Of a stretch of DNA of 64,000 bases, positions 41,030-53,989 are shown in pieces. Each line of letters begins with the position of its first letter. The first letter of the stretch is position 1. Position numbers and translations under genes: made by a program. Under the pieces are notes generated by a model. That model ran no database searches, was not told the origin of the DNA, and saw only the letters and a list, made by a program, of their open reading frames with translations. The stretch lies in contig JAKTNV010000001.1 in the NCBI GenBank assembly GCA_022747635.1, forward strand, positions 30,545,990 to 30,609,989, in the 5' to 3' direction. The stretch comes from Hetaerina americana (Eukaryota; Arthropoda; Insecta; Odonata; Calopterygidae).

Positions 41030-41990
41030 ATCCTTTTCGATTCCTGCCTTCGTCCTTCGGAAGGATGGGCGATGGAACGTTTAGTACACTGGCCTCCAGG
41101 TGCCGACGGCCGGGATTTGATTTTTGGCCGTGGCATTTCTTTCGAGTGTTTCTTTTTCCGAGGATCATCTCGAAAGATCGCGGTGACTCCACAACGCGAG
41201 GGTGCTGACTCAAAGAAGGTGCCAGCGACCTCTCTTCAGCGCGTACTGCCGACGTCGCCCTAAATATCGACTCCCTAGGATTCATTTCCCCGGCCCCTCT
41301 GAAGGCGGCTCATAATCTCATCTCCATCTCACTCCTTCCATTTCCCGGCTGATCCAAAGAAAGCTGCAATGACTACTCTGCATTAAAGCAACTTTAACGA
41401 AGGTTTCTTGAATACCTCGTCTCTCTTTCTATCTCTTCCCTGATTGGCTAATTGAATCGGGGTTATTCCCCTTCCACTTCATCTCCCCTCTGATGTGTTA
41501 TTCGAAGTGAGCACGAGCAAAAAGAAATTACGACTTCCTCTTGGGGGGGGGGCGGAGGCAGAAAATTCCTCTTACGCCTATGGATATGCTTTCGTTTTCT
41601 TGGGCCCACACAGGTTCCGACACAGGAGAGGCGAAATGAGTCTTCAACCCCTCTCCTCCATTCTTTTTTCTTCACTCTTCGCCCTCTGTGTTTTCCCCCA
41701 ATACCTCGATCATTATCTCTCTCTGGCCCATGTAATTTCCGATGGCTTCGCTTTCGTTGCCACCCCTTTTCGCCCTTTCAGCCTCAAGCTTTTCCTATCC
41801 CGGACCTCCGAATTGCTCGACTCCTTCTTTTACTCCCGCCTTGACTTTTAGTCAGCATACCCCATGGCGCGATTCCTCTTTCCTCAACGCTCATCTTTTC
41901 CCATTGGCTCACTCACGGGACACCTTGCCTCCTGCCCTACGGGGAAAGATGGCCATAGGGCGCACTCATTCCTCGTCCAGGAGCTGTACT
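41030..41990. other. GC-rich patch with a tRNA-like relic at its start
   Basis: At about 41080-41130 a string ending CCGGGATTTGATTTTTGG resembles a decayed tRNA-derived SINE head and is similar to the stretch at 19903-19950. The rest is pyrimidine-rich on the plus strand with an eight-G run near 41545, and overlapping frames of 63-118 codons without domains. Confidence 0.4.
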
Positions 41991-44189
41991 TATTAGAGCG
42001 CACATAATTCACCGGAGTGGAAGGCCTTTGAGAAATAGTAACCAGCACGCGAAACAATCGTGTGTCTTGCAACTCCACGTATGTCATGAATATATTAATT
42101 TTATGTGATAGTGTAATGATATTATTTTAATGTACCAGTACTTGTAACGTAGCAATATTATTTTAACGTCACAGAAAAGCTCAGGAATTAGGTGTGCATA
42201 CCCTTCTTAAAATGTAAAGGAACTAGTTTTTTAAATTTTTTGAGGAAATAACTCGATTTTGCTATTTTAGGACGAACAAACCTTAGTACGAAACCAAAAG
42301 CACTTAAAAAAAGGTCTTTTAATTGAAGAGGCAGCCATAGAAATCGGCATTTCCAGGTGTATTCTTAGGGGACACAAGAATTTAGCATTTCCACCATGAT
42401 AAGCTCAAGCAACGTTTCCAAAATAGTTGGCTGATAGATTATCTCGGTAGAGCCCGATGCTCAGCCTCCGGCACCTTCCTCAGATTCGTTCCACCTTCTG
42501 TGTTCGGAACTCCCGTCATCCCAATTCTTCAAACACGTCCCGATTCTCTTCGCCTTCCTGAATCTTTCCTTTCCTTTATTAGTTTAGGTCCTCTTATGAA
42601 TTTCTCACCATTTATTTTCAGCGCACTCAAGTTTATGTTTATATATAACCTAATGTTCTCGTGATGAGCTCACGTGGAAATTTACGGCATTGGAAGATGG
42701 AAACAATGATTTCCTCGCCTCCAAATATCTAATGGCGAAGGAAAATATAAAGCCGTGAAACCCTATGCTAAAGGGAAAAAATATTGTTAACGTGGTATGA
42801 TGCAACAACATTTTTTGAATCGTTTTGATAAAAACGAGTCACCAGAATATTTTGGTCGAATGTTTGCTTCCGCAGTTTTATCCACATTTTCAAAGGCCCA
42901 ATCTCCACCTAAGAGATTTAATCTACGCCGGCTACCCCGAGAGAGTATGGTATCGGATACGTAATTTTAATCAGTGCAAGTGGGCGAAGAGAACTTATCG
43001 GATATACAGGGTATCCCTCAAGAAGTGGTCGATTCCAAACTTTCCCCACCGAGCGCAAGAGGCGAATGATGACTGTAGCTCGTCAAAGGTCGAATCAGAT
43101 TCTCAATATGAATCGATGAGAACGCGCCAAGATTCCAATACATGTGGGACTCTCTTAGTCACTGGAGGCGGGAGTGAGAGTGGAGGGGGAGCGCGTATTA
43201 TCGGTGGATGGGGGAGTCGGGTTAAAATGGGCAAAAGGCTAACGGCCTCTCCGGAACAGAATGCATAGATAACTTCCCGCTTCATGGGAAGATGATGCAG
43301 TTAACTCCCTTGAAGGGTCGGAGTAGATTAAAAATCATATGCCGGAAGAGAAAATTTTAACGAAAACTTGGTAATAATATTTGGGAGAGCATTTCAGCAG
43401 TGAGTAGTGGCCAGTGAAATCTCAATTAGCTTTTTATCGCTCGCCCACTGGTGATTTATTAACTGGCATTTTATTTTCAAATAAAAACTTCAAAGCTACA
43501 GGAAAGATGGGAAAGGAAATTATCCAGTAGTGAGCTGAACCTGTCTCACGCCCCAGAGCATACTTACGTAGATACCATCACCGAAATAAATACCTACAAT
43601 GATATAATTTGGATAGGGGCAAAATGCGTAGTTTCAGGCGCAAAATGTTGGCATTGGAACATATTAACGGCCGCCTGAAGCTAATTTGCTACGTCAAAGC
43701 CTGGGCGGAAATACATTTTTTAACTAGTGGAATATTACAATGACTTGATGGGTAATAATTTTGGACCGTTGAGATTCCATCAAAAAAATGTATCGGGTTC
43801 AAAACCGTTAAACGTTTTGGTGAATTTTTGCAGTCCTTGTACAGAATATTCCTGAGATTTCTTTATCGATGCTGTTATATTATAGAACCGCCTTTTGATC
43901 TAAAAATTAATTTGAGAAAAGAATAAATGGGATGTATCCTAAACCTGAATTAGACTATCATATTAGTTACAAGACTGATTATTTTGAATTTTACCATCTC
44001 TTTGCCCTTTGAGACTTAGATATGTATACAGGTGAGGTTTAGAGGAGTGCGGAATAGATAAATGCCCGACATGAATAGATTTCAACGATAGTGAAGAAAA
44101 TAAATGGAGATTTGACTTCTTCAAATGTTGACTGAGTACAAGGAAATGGAGCTCTAACGAAATTTATAAGTTACTTCACGTGTTAAGTG
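41991..44189. other. Mixed to AT-rich DNA, one unrecognised frame
   Basis: A 147-codon forward frame (42825-43268) has no recognisable domain. Its last third is Gly/Ser-rich and lies in a small G-rich patch (about 43150-43230) where a reverse frame also overlaps. I do not call it a gene. Confidence 0.45.
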
Positions 44190-44870
44190 TCGACTGTGGC
44201 GAGCGTCGGCATCGACGTCATCCTTTGCCGGCTTTGTCTGCTCGAGGGCAAGAGAGATGCTCTCCCCCGAGGCCCTCCCCCAGCGGCAGTTTTCCGCACG
44301 ACAGCACTGGAATGGGGCAGTACATAAATATATCAATTTTTATGACGGGCCGTCTCGAGCCAGGGGAGAAGTTAAGACTTTAGCGCGACGTTTACGAATG
44401 CGATTCCATGCATGGTACATGCGTGGTACCCTTCCTCTCCGCGGGAGATTCCCCTTCACCGTCTTCCTCGGCTGGGTCGAGCGTTGGAGTGCTCCCCCCT
44501 TCTTGTACAGGCGCACTCACGTAGGCCCGGTCATTAAACTTCAAGCTCGAGGCTTGGTCTTGTAATCCTCGGCGTGGTCTCCCAAAGCTTAAGTGAGTGT
44601 GACACGGGTTGCATTAGGGGATGCCGCAGAATGGACAAGTCCGCGGGAAGAGGTGAATGGATGGATGGGGGAAGGAGGTGAGAAGGGAGCGGAGAACGAG
44701 GGGGGAACAGGAAATGTTCGAGATGAGATATGGGGAAGGGCATTTTTTGGGAGAATACGACGTCGGCCCGTTAGGTGAGGGCGTAGGGGGCCTCGCAGAT
44801 GGAAATGCACGTTGTTTGGGAGAGAAAAGGAGGGAAGAATGAAGGAGGGAGAGAGGATGTAAATCGGGAA
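44190..44870. other. GC-rich patch, purine-rich plus strand in its second half
   Basis: At least seven overlapping frames of 60-154 codons are open on both strands here, which shows directly that composition, not coding, keeps them open. No domain is recognised. Confidence 0.5.
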
Positions 44871-46839
44871 GAAAATAAAAGACGAGCGATGTCCGTGGAT
44901 TTACATCAGCTGCGTGCAAGCAAAGAAAACAGACTGTAACACCGCAATTCTCGATGGCAGACATCTGCAGAGGAATTTCATTAAACATAAAACCAAAAAT
45001 ATGTTTAGCAAAATGTATTGCGAAAATGTAATCACGATCTCTAATACCATGTAACCATATCTCAGGCAAGGCAACCATTATTCAACACTCACCTTTTCCT
45101 CTCTATAGGCATTATGATATTTTTTAGGTGGTCGAAGACTAGAATTAATCGTAGGCGTTTGACTCGGTAGACTTAACTGATGATATTCAAAATAGTACTT
45201 GAAAATATCCATAGTTATTTATTAAAATAACTACTTTTGGTGATTATGTGAACACTTTAAAACTGGTTAAGTTGTTTTAATAAATAAATGGGAAAAATTA
45301 TCAGGTGTTTTTCAATCATAATGGTTAAAGACTTTACTGAAAATTTATCTTTCACTACATTACACGTTATGGCATAGGGGTGTGTCCATCACAAGGCAAC
45401 TCCTGCTGCATGTCTTTAACCTGATGAAGATGAGATTACCTATCCCTGTAGAGTTACGGAAACATTTTGTTTCATCACCGACAAAAAGCGCGTACTTTCT
45501 CAAAAGTGGTATCAAAGTGAGTGCCATTGATATTTGCTGCAATTGCTCGTTCCCATTGTTCTTCGTAACACTCGTTTAAATCAAGTTTTATTAGAAACCT
45601 GGTCTTCAAATGGGGCGCGTCATCATCGATGTGAAACCAGTTAAAGTCGAGGGAGGGAGGGGAGGAAGGTATTTTTAATAAATGGGAATGGGTGGGAAAA
45701 GAGGCGCGGGCAAAGAGATTACTTAGTTGAGCGAGCAACAGGCGCGTGAGAATGACTCGAAGGGCGGATGTGCTGTATTTAGGATCCGGTTCGCGAAAAA
45801 AAACGGATTCGTTTAATAACTGTTACCCTCTTCGTCACAAACAAGCTACTTTCGCCCATTTTTTTTCTTGATGAACGCCTGTAATAACGGTAATTTTTGT
45901 TCGTGTTGAGAGTGACTTGAAAAATTATCAAAGCATCATCTGTTTACTAAAATTGCACGATAAGACACTTAGTCTAGACTTTAAGTTTTAGTTTTTAGTT
46001 AAGATGACCAGACTTTTAGTTAAGAGTTGGAGGTAAAACAAATCAAAGCAATATATTTATTAGAGTATATCAGCGACTGCAATTTGAAAATCGCAACTGA
46101 TCGCTAAGTTTGCTATATTTCATAGATTATTTGAACTAATGATCTGTCTCTTTTTTCCACAGGTGGGTTCGGAGTTCTTTACCAGGAGTAGGAATTGGTT
46201 TCGTCTCACATAAGGGCGGCATATATTCCCTTCCTTGTGGTATTCCCTTTGGAGCATTTTGAGTAAGGATAGTTTGTATTATTATTTAGTGATTGCATCA
46301 GATTATATAATACGGAAAAAAAGATTAAATCGTATCTAACATTAAATTCAAAATAAAAAATTGAAAATATCTCTAATAATAATATTGATCATATATAATC
46401 TCATGTGTACACATTATTCGTTCATTTCTCCTGTAAAGAGTTCATATGGCGATAAAATGAAATATGTTCGTATTCACTTGAAGGAGTTCTAACGTTTCAA
46501 TTAAAAAATATGCTTAAAACGCCTCAGTGAGGCAGGCAACACCACTTGATTTTTAACATTTGATCACATCCTTGCTCCCGGCATATTCATTCGTCACTTG
46601 GGCGAAATTCCACGTTGACTTTTTCACCTTAGGCGTCCCCACCAGATTCACACATTTCATCTGTCACAATCAGCCTTGGCTCGTAGTGTTATTTGTGATT
46701 CTTAAAAAATATTCAGATACTCGTTTTCACGGTGTATGACAAGGAATATAAATATTTAAAAAATCTCGAGGAAGAGTAGTCCGTTAGGCTCATCAGAATG
46801 GAGACTGGCTCTCGGGAAAACCGACGAAAAATTCGATTT
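44871..46839. other. AT-rich DNA with small repeats
   Basis: An AGTTATTT/AAATAACT inverted repeat lies near 45212-45232. A TTTTAGTTAAG unit is repeated at about 45990-46025. A splice-acceptor-like CTTTTTTCCACAG ends near 46164, without a supported exon. Nothing else is seen. Confidence 0.45.
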
Positions 46840-47350
46840 CCTCGGGCAGCGGTGGAATTTCCCTTCCTCCTCCTCCGCTCGTAGTCCACCACGCGGCCTC
46901 TCCTGACCCCTCCTGACTTCCACTCCTCTCCCCACCCAACGCCGACATTCCGGCTCCTCAATCGGGCCTCACCAGTCAGTGCTCATGTAGCATCTCCACC
47001 AACATCACGTTCCATAAGGGTAGTAACAATAATGAAGAGGGGGCAAGCTGCACCACCGGACTATATCACTTCCTGCTTGGTTCTCCCGTCCGATTCTTCC
47101 TTCCACCTCGAAATTCTCTCTCCCCTCCTCTCCCTCTATCTCTCTGCGCGATGTGCTTCCCGCGTGGGATTGCCTTCTGACCCTTATTATCCTCTCTTCT
47201 CATCCCTTCATCCCATCTCACTCTCACTGCTCATCCCTCTTCCCTTCGATTCCCTTTCGTTTCATTCGTATCTCTCTCGCAGTTTTCATTTTTTCGATCA
47301 AGACCCGAAGAAACAGTCTCACGTCTTATTCTCTTTTGGCACGTAGGTAT
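46840..47350. other. Pyrimidine-rich (plus strand) patch
   Basis: CT-rich sequence with two overlapping forward frames (104 and 97 codons) rich in Ser, Leu, Phe and Pro. No recognisable protein. Confidence 0.5.
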
Positions 47351-48041
47351 GATTTTCTTGATGGCCTCCCGAAATCAATACAATTACCTCCTTCTCTGTC
47401 ATTTCATTATGCATTATTCATCGACACCGTTCAAATTGATAGTTAAACAACCGAGGTGATTGCCTAATAAAATTAATCTTACCGCCGACGCTAAAGTCGT
47501 TCGTTTTCCCCTACCTGAGTGTTGATTCTCGGAAATGTGTATGCCTCTTCTTGAACAATTTTCATTAGAAGCCTTTAATACTTGGAGATTTAGATTTAGT
47601 GTACTCGTTCATTAATGAAATTCTGCCGAAATCGCTTAGGCGCACGATTTCTTTCCGCTCAAGTTAAGCTGAGCTAATGCTTGCGTAAGACATTCTTTAT
47701 TAGCAGCACACTGAAAATATTAGGCAGTCGATATGTGGTATTGATATTCATATTCGTGCACAATGAGAAGTTGTCGTCTTTATGTGTTCACGCCATGGAA
47801 TTTTATGGTGGCCAAACTTAGGTGAATGGTAATAAATATCTTCTGATACTCCCGAATAGAAATGACATTTTACTTTATATTTAACATCATTATTTTTCTA
47901 ATAAAAAAGTTTCCCGTTATAAGACTATTAAGCGCACATCAGAAATGAATTGTCTTTGTTGATGAGTTACAATTATTGTATATTAATATGATATAATTGA
48001 TCTAAAATTACCATGGTAGCTTTGCCGCATTCCGTCAGTTG

Positions 48042-48043
<2 letters not shown>
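47351..48043. other. AT-rich DNA, nothing seen
   Basis: No supported features. Confidence 0.55.

Positions 48044-48116
<73 letters not shown>
48044..48116. repeat. (AT)n microsatellite
   Basis: About 36 uninterrupted AT units, the longest pure dinucleotide run in the window. Confidence 0.97.
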
Positions 48117-48119
<3 letters not shown>

Positions 48120-48691
48120 GTATATTCCCTGAATGGTTCACCTGAAGAGAGATGATAGAATGGTGTCATTATTTCTCTCGGCGGTCGTGACTACCAGGGC
48201 GGACGGTGGCAAGGATCCTTGATCTTGACAAATGACCACCTCTTTCGTAGAACACCGCAGACACTTCCTTTATTCTCTGCAATCCTTCAGACCCTCTGGT
48301 GTTACTCTGCCTCTTCTGATTTCAGTTTATCCCACATAATACCTCTTCTATACCATTTATATGAAAGTGTAGAATGAAATCAAGAATGAGCAGAATTTGT
48401 CGAAAAATTATGCCTCTCCTGACCAGAAGGGTGTATCCTTCGGCAAGGAGAAAACAATTTCTCGGATGTAATGGAAAATTCAGTAGCTCAGCAAGAAATT
48501 CTGCCGTACTCACTTACTGATCTACACCCACACAATACCTAACAAGCCACCGCTAGAACATCTAGCGGGGGGTTTAGGGGTTCCAGTTATACATGCACTA
48601 ATATAAGTTCAGATTGCGCAAACTCACAAACACTCGTAAACATAGAGAACATAGCTCATAGCTATCAAGTCCCGGCCAAGGAAACCTTATA

Positions 48692-48696
<5 letters not shown>
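48117..48696. other. Non-coding DNA with a short strong hairpin
   Basis: At 48550-48568 CCGCTAGA and TCTAGCGG pair perfectly around the loop ACA, with two further C-G pairs possible outside after one bulged base. Nothing else is seen. Confidence 0.55.

Positions 48697-48729
<33 letters not shown>
48697..48729. repeat. (AT)n microsatellite abutting a SINE
   Basis: About 16 AT units. The outer flanks AACCTTAT (left) and ATAAGGTT (right, overlapping the SINE start) are exact reverse complements, so the tract plus flanks forms one palindrome. Confidence 0.95.
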
Positions 48730-48730
<1 letters not shown>

Positions 48731-48733
<3 letters not shown>

Positions 48734-48980
48734 TGCGGTAGCCCAGTGGGTAGAGCGTTGGACTACTGACCGGAGGGTCCCGGGTTCGATTCCCGGGCAA
48801 GGCACTCTGGGCACCTGCAGCTCCACCCAAGCTATGTGATTTTTCGGGTACCAGGTCTTCCTGGGAAACCATAACCGGCACAGGGAAAGGAACTGGGCCC
48901 CCTACCCTGATGCGTGAATTTTCACACGCCGTATAGGGCTTAGTACTGGGTGATCTCTACCATCACCTACTAAACCGACC
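48731..48980 (+). mobile_element. tRNA-derived SINE, copy 1
   Basis: The head carries a full polymerase III promoter: A box TAGCCCAGTGGG (about 48739) and B box GGTTCGATTCC (about 48783), with a T-arm stem CCGGG/CCCGG. The anticodon arm is imperfect, so this is a SINE head and not a tRNA gene. A body of about 180 bp follows, with blocks GTGATTTTTCGGGTACC, CTGGGAAACCATAACCGGCA, an ACCCTGATG-TGAATTTTCACACG palindrome and a tail CACCTACTAAACCGACC. The copy at 59055 matches nearly end to end; a decayed copy is at 7455. Such elements are transcribed by polymerase III and move using a LINE's enzymes (established for SINEs). No clear target-site duplication is visible. Confidence 0.92.
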
Positions 48981-50289
48981 CTATATACCGACAAGTACGA
49001 TTTTACCGACATTATACGATTACCGACCCGGACCGGTATTTGCACCATGTCCGTCCGGGATAACTTTTATCCTGAATTCAGTAATTCAGGATAATCCTGA
49101 ATTCAGTAATTTGTAATCCTGAAATTTATCCTGAATTCAGTAATTCATTTGTCTTTGGAACACAGATAAGAATAGTTTTAGCATCTCATCAGTATTGAAA
49201 AATTCATCCGAATTATGCATAAGTTAGCAGTCATTTGTAGAAGTAAGCAGAATTTCCCAATACGCTATTTTAATGTGATGCTAATGCGCTAATGCTTAGT
49301 TATACATTAATACATGGCTACGCTCTCTGGCCAACTATTTAAAAACTGGAATGTATGTTATAATGATGCGGATTATTGCCATTTAAGGGAATGCTCACCA
49401 AGTAGGTACGTGCCCTACAGACTACGGCTCTCAAAATGGAAAATGGAATTACGGCTCATTGCTTTTATGATGAAATAGTGCATGGTTCGTATCAATCAAG
49501 ATTCCTCGGGTTGTCCATGAATCGCTTCCGAGACGAATCCGCAAAAAAACTCTGGTTTATCGTTCTCCCTCAATCGGACGAAAGACAAAACGACAAGGAG
49601 AAAATTCCCTGAAATTACGTAGAGATGCCTCAATTCTACTTGAAACACTTAGCTCCACTGGAGAAGGAAATTTCATCATTATGCCGAGAAGGAACGCCAA
49701 AGTACAGGCTTTCAGTTCTTGGAAAGCTTCGAAAATGGAGAGTGCTCTGTAATTTTTAGGTTACACTTTTAAACCGCTGTATACATAATTGAAGGTCATT
49801 ACGGAAATAAAAATCTAGTACTCGTTCCTACAATAATTTTTACCCACGAAATGCATCCATCTTCAACATTAATTTAGCGAGTAATTAAAAATCTTTTGAG
49901 CTAAATGAGCGATATTGCTTCAATGCCACCCACCATTCAGAATATTGTCATGCGTCATTACCATGAAATAAGGAAGTTTTAAATGAGAAAAAATGTCATT
50001 TATAAGTGATGAATTTTCGTAAAATTTTTCTTCGAAATGACATGCTAATATTTTTGCTTTATAATTCACACTTGGCAAGTGCATGCACGTTTTACATGGA
50101 TATAAAACGGATCTTTTAAATTTGTGCTGTGTAAAGACGTTGATCCTTATCCTCTAGCGGCATTTTTGCATTCGTCGTAGGCCGGACGTCAAGGCATGTC
50201 CTTTCAGATGAATGGCAGGAAAACACGCCGACCATAGGCATTGCATTCTGAGACTGCACGCCCAAGTGATTCAGAAAACAGCGGTCCGG
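48981..50289. other. Non-coding DNA with two local repeat patterns
   Basis: Just after the SINE the motif ACCGAC recurs about every 13-20 bp up to about 49040. A tandem repeat follows at 49069-49148, listed separately. The rest is AT-rich and featureless. Confidence 0.5.
49069..49148. repeat. Three copies of an ATCCTGAATTCAGTAATT unit
   Basis: The unit starts near 49069, 49094 and 49128. Within the first copy CCTGAATT and AATTCAGG form an 8-bp hairpin with loop CAGT. Seen directly; no known family is recognised. Confidence 0.9.
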
Positions 50290-50790
50290 AGGAAGAAAAA
50301 AGCAGTTATCTTCCCGACCACACGAATAGCTACCGGACCGGGCGGGGGTGACTAGACAAACAAGCCCTCCCGCGGCGATCAGATGTTTGAATCATTATCC
50401 CGAAACCTCGCCAAAAACATTGTCTCCGAAAAAACGGCGGTGGGCCGTGGTAATTTTAATGCCCATCTCCCCACCTCAACGTCTCCATTTACTTCCAGTA
50501 AATCTTCATATCCGGTCATTTTTTTTCACCGAAAACGCCTCGCTAGGTTTTTCTCAACTAACGAAAATCATTCGGTCGAAGCGGAGGGGAAACAATATCG
50601 GAGACTTTAACGACCGGGAGAACGGAAAAAAGTGGAATGACCAAAAGAGTCTTATGCTGAGCAAACATGTGATTATGAGAGGTGGAAGGGTAGGGAGGAT
50701 CTCTAGAGGAGCGGAGAGGACAGGGGAGATGAGAGGGGAGTAAGACGGAGGGGTGAGAGGATTGAAAGCCATAAGGGGAATAGAAAATAT
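50290..50790. other. Mixed GC patch, purine-rich towards the right
   Basis: Overlapping forward frames of 131 and 75 codons and a reverse 88-codon frame are open together. No domain is recognised. Confidence 0.45.
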
Positions 50791-53700
50791 GCCGATGTTT
50801 ATCGCTCGGTGGAGCATCATTTCCGTCTTACGCTTGCAGCTTGCCGAACCAGTCTTGCAACGAGTCTATAGCTCAGAAGCGCTGAGACAAACCTTTAGGT
50901 AATAACCTACTTCTAAGGATTGAAGGTATTTACCTTTTAGAAGGAATGAAATGTTGTACCCGTGCACCATTGTAAAAGCACGAAGAAAAAATTTGAATTT
51001 CGAAAGAAATCCTGTGTAAATGCAGGGTCTGTTCAAAAATGAAGCGAAAATCGCTTCGTAGCGAAACTAGTCGATAGTAATGTATTATTTCCTCTGGAAA
51101 TGTCAAGTCTTTGAGTCTTCCTTTATGTTTTACAAATGAGTTTCCACAGAGTATCGGCCTCAGCTATATCTCAAATTGTACATCATTGCTTTTGTTGCCG
51201 CAAGAAAGAATGGCGAGACGGCGGGATTCCATGTAATTTCAATCCAAACATTTTGATCCACGCGGAGCATAGACTTTCAACACGCATTACTTTTTGTAAT
51301 ATTAAAAGATTGATGAATTTCTCAATCCATTTGTATTTCTCTGGAGTATAGAAGACTCGTCAAATTTTTCATTTATTTGTAGCTCAAATTCTACAGTCAG
51401 ATTTTAAATCCAATCACCAGTAATTTCCTAAAATCGTTAATGTGTAAGATGAAGTCATCTACAGCAATCGCTTCGCAAATTGGCTAATGGCGTCGCAGAG
51501 TGAAGCATATCCAATGTGGATGATTTTCCTCACTCGGAAAAATACGAAGTCTTGTTTAGCTTGACTCCCATAAAAAGCGATATATAACCTGCATTTCTGA
51601 TATGCATGAACTTTAGTAATTTATCCAGCGGGAGAAATGACGGAATCGCACAGTATTGGTTCCAAGGAAATGATAGGAGTATTGCAATAAACGGCGATTA
51701 ATGAAAAAGTAAGTGAGGACAACGGCACGGTGACGATTAATTACAGGGTAGGCAATGAGGAGGTCGAGGAAGGAGGAGGGGCAGAGGAGGTAGGCTGGAT
51801 AGGAAAGGTTGGGCGGTGGGATCAAGTAAATGAGAGGATCGATGACATTGAAGGGAAGGAAATGGTATCGTAATGGAGAAGCGAGATGGTTACCATCCAT
51901 GCAATTTATTTCGCGAGCTTCTAATAATTGTAACTCATTATGGCACATACAAACTATGTCAGAGTTATCTTTGTTTTATTTTTATGACTGTAATGTCTCG
52001 GAGTTTAATAATTTTTTGACTGAATTTTTTACGATATTTTGTAGAGACATATTATTGAGATGCATTAATCTAGCTACGATCACTACAACGTAAAAGCGTT
52101 TGCCAAATTTTAGTGGGTTTCAATATTTTCGTGGATAAAATTAATTGAACTTTATTAGAAGTATCACCAGTCATGGAACATGGAACGTTGTTGGCAATGA
52201 TTCACCTTGGAAAAATATATTGATAGTTTTTTTCTGGATTTATTGTTGCAGCTGTATATTTCTTTTAATACGACTCAAGTCTTGGTTTGGGAGAATACTT
52301 GTTTTTTAACTGTTACGACCAAGTGAGTTCTTGGCTACTTCTTCTGTCGAAATTTTCCTAAAATATATTTAAATGGTGGAGGGGATAACGCTACACACAT
52401 TGTGTATACTATTACAATAAATATTTATTTACTTGGGAAGCGTTTTAAAAATGCCTAATTAGAAAATCTGAGATTTTATGTGACATATACAGGTCCTTGC
52501 AGCATTTTTAATTGTATTAAATTTAGGTTAAGTCAATACTCCTTATTATTCTCCTGCCGTGGAGAAGTTAATGACTCTTAGATAAGAATGTATCAACCCT
52601 TGGAGTTTTGTGTTACATGATTTTATACAAACTACCCCAATTTATTCTCATATCTCTGAATCAGGTCCAAACGGTAATGACTATGATGATGATTCCTTGA
52701 TTTGATGGTTTTATGACTATCATTACATCATAAAAACACGACAGGTTTCAAAGTCTACTGGACTAATATAAAATGGTGCTTTATATGGAAACTTTCAGGC
52801 TAAAATTAGGCACTTAACTAGTTTTATTTTTTTGAAGAACGTATACCGTAAAGTTAAAAGCATCTGATTTTCTGTGATTTAACTGTTCCAAACCATCAAA
52901 CAAAAGCTTATATTAGAAATTTTTGAAGCAGAAAAATAGAAGTCCTGAGGAAGATATGCCTTAAAGTCGTCGTAAGCTCCCACTGATTTCTTCAGGAAGG
53001 CCCACTTACCTTGAGCAAAACTAACCGAAGTCACAGTTATATTTGCCCCCACAACCGGATGAGAGAGTCTAACATAATACTCCTCAAAACATTATTGTTC
53101 GTCGTGTCCATAAATATGGTATTTAGTACATTGCTAATATAGTGACAGCAAACGCGTATTACCCAATGTTGATAATTCAGAAGAGAGTGGCGGGTGGCAA
53201 GAACGAAGAAATGAGTGGGCGGGTAGGACTGCGAAGAAATGAGTGGGCGGATAGGCAAGAGCGATTTGCTATTTCGGAGGCTGCGAGATAGCCCGAAAAT
53301 TTGCACAGAAGCAAAAGGAAAGAAAAAGCCCCCTCTATCCTCTTTACAAAACGAAACTCAGATGGCCTGATGGGCAGTAATTGCTACATTTCAATCTAGT
53401 GAGAAATAAGGTTTCTTAGCTACTTGCATTAGCATAGTTTTTCTGAAAGAAAATAATTCATCATGAAAACTATCCGATTGTAGCCCCACTGTCGGTTCAA
53501 TGCATTTTCTCTATGTACTTTTCACCCTTATGCCCTGCGACATAAGATTAATTTGAAATTACTACTGGGCATAAAATAGTCTCTGGTTCTATTCAGACTT
53601 GATTATCACGTATGGGGAAAATCATAGGCAGTTATAAAGTGTTGTCAGATATAAAATCAACCAATTAGATCACGTATACTGCTAAATATTTGGGTAAACT

Positions 53701-53989
53701 ATTGGAGGATACAGTTTCCTGATGCGACTCACGCTGATTAAGATCACGCACTCACTTGATATGCCAAACGTGCCAAAGTATTCCTTCATGACCTTTCATA
53801 CTTCATTGGTATTGATGCTGGTAGTCACTTAACGATTGCTAATTATTGGAAATCCCTTTTAATTTATCGTCCAATCATGAATTAATGGCAGTAGCTAATG
53901 CGGAATTAGAGATATGTAGGTGTAACTTAAATGAAATATGCGCGTAGCTTTTTTAATTGAATCCCACCGAGAAGCCTCTTTAATGAGGG
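50791..53989. other. AT-rich DNA, nothing recognised except a short duplication
   Basis: A 24-bp unit (CGAAGAAATGAGTGGGCGG and five more bases) is present twice, at 53204-53227 and 53232-53255, with one difference. Frames of 71-111 codons on either strand show no domains. No RNA genes were seen. Confidence 0.5.
53204..53255. repeat. Two-copy tandem repeat, 28-bp period
   Basis: Two 24-bp units differing at one base (G/A), separated by four bases. Recent local duplication is the simplest reading. Confidence 0.9.

Noticed and set aside
45415..45470. CCTGATGAAGATGAG followed by GGAAACA, resembling a hammerhead core
   Set aside because: The bases between the two boxes do not form a stem II and the outer flanks do not pair as stem I.
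48735..48806. SINE head considered as a genuine tRNA gene
   Set aside because: Anticodon and acceptor stems do not pair properly, and a near-identical head followed by the same body occurs at 59055.
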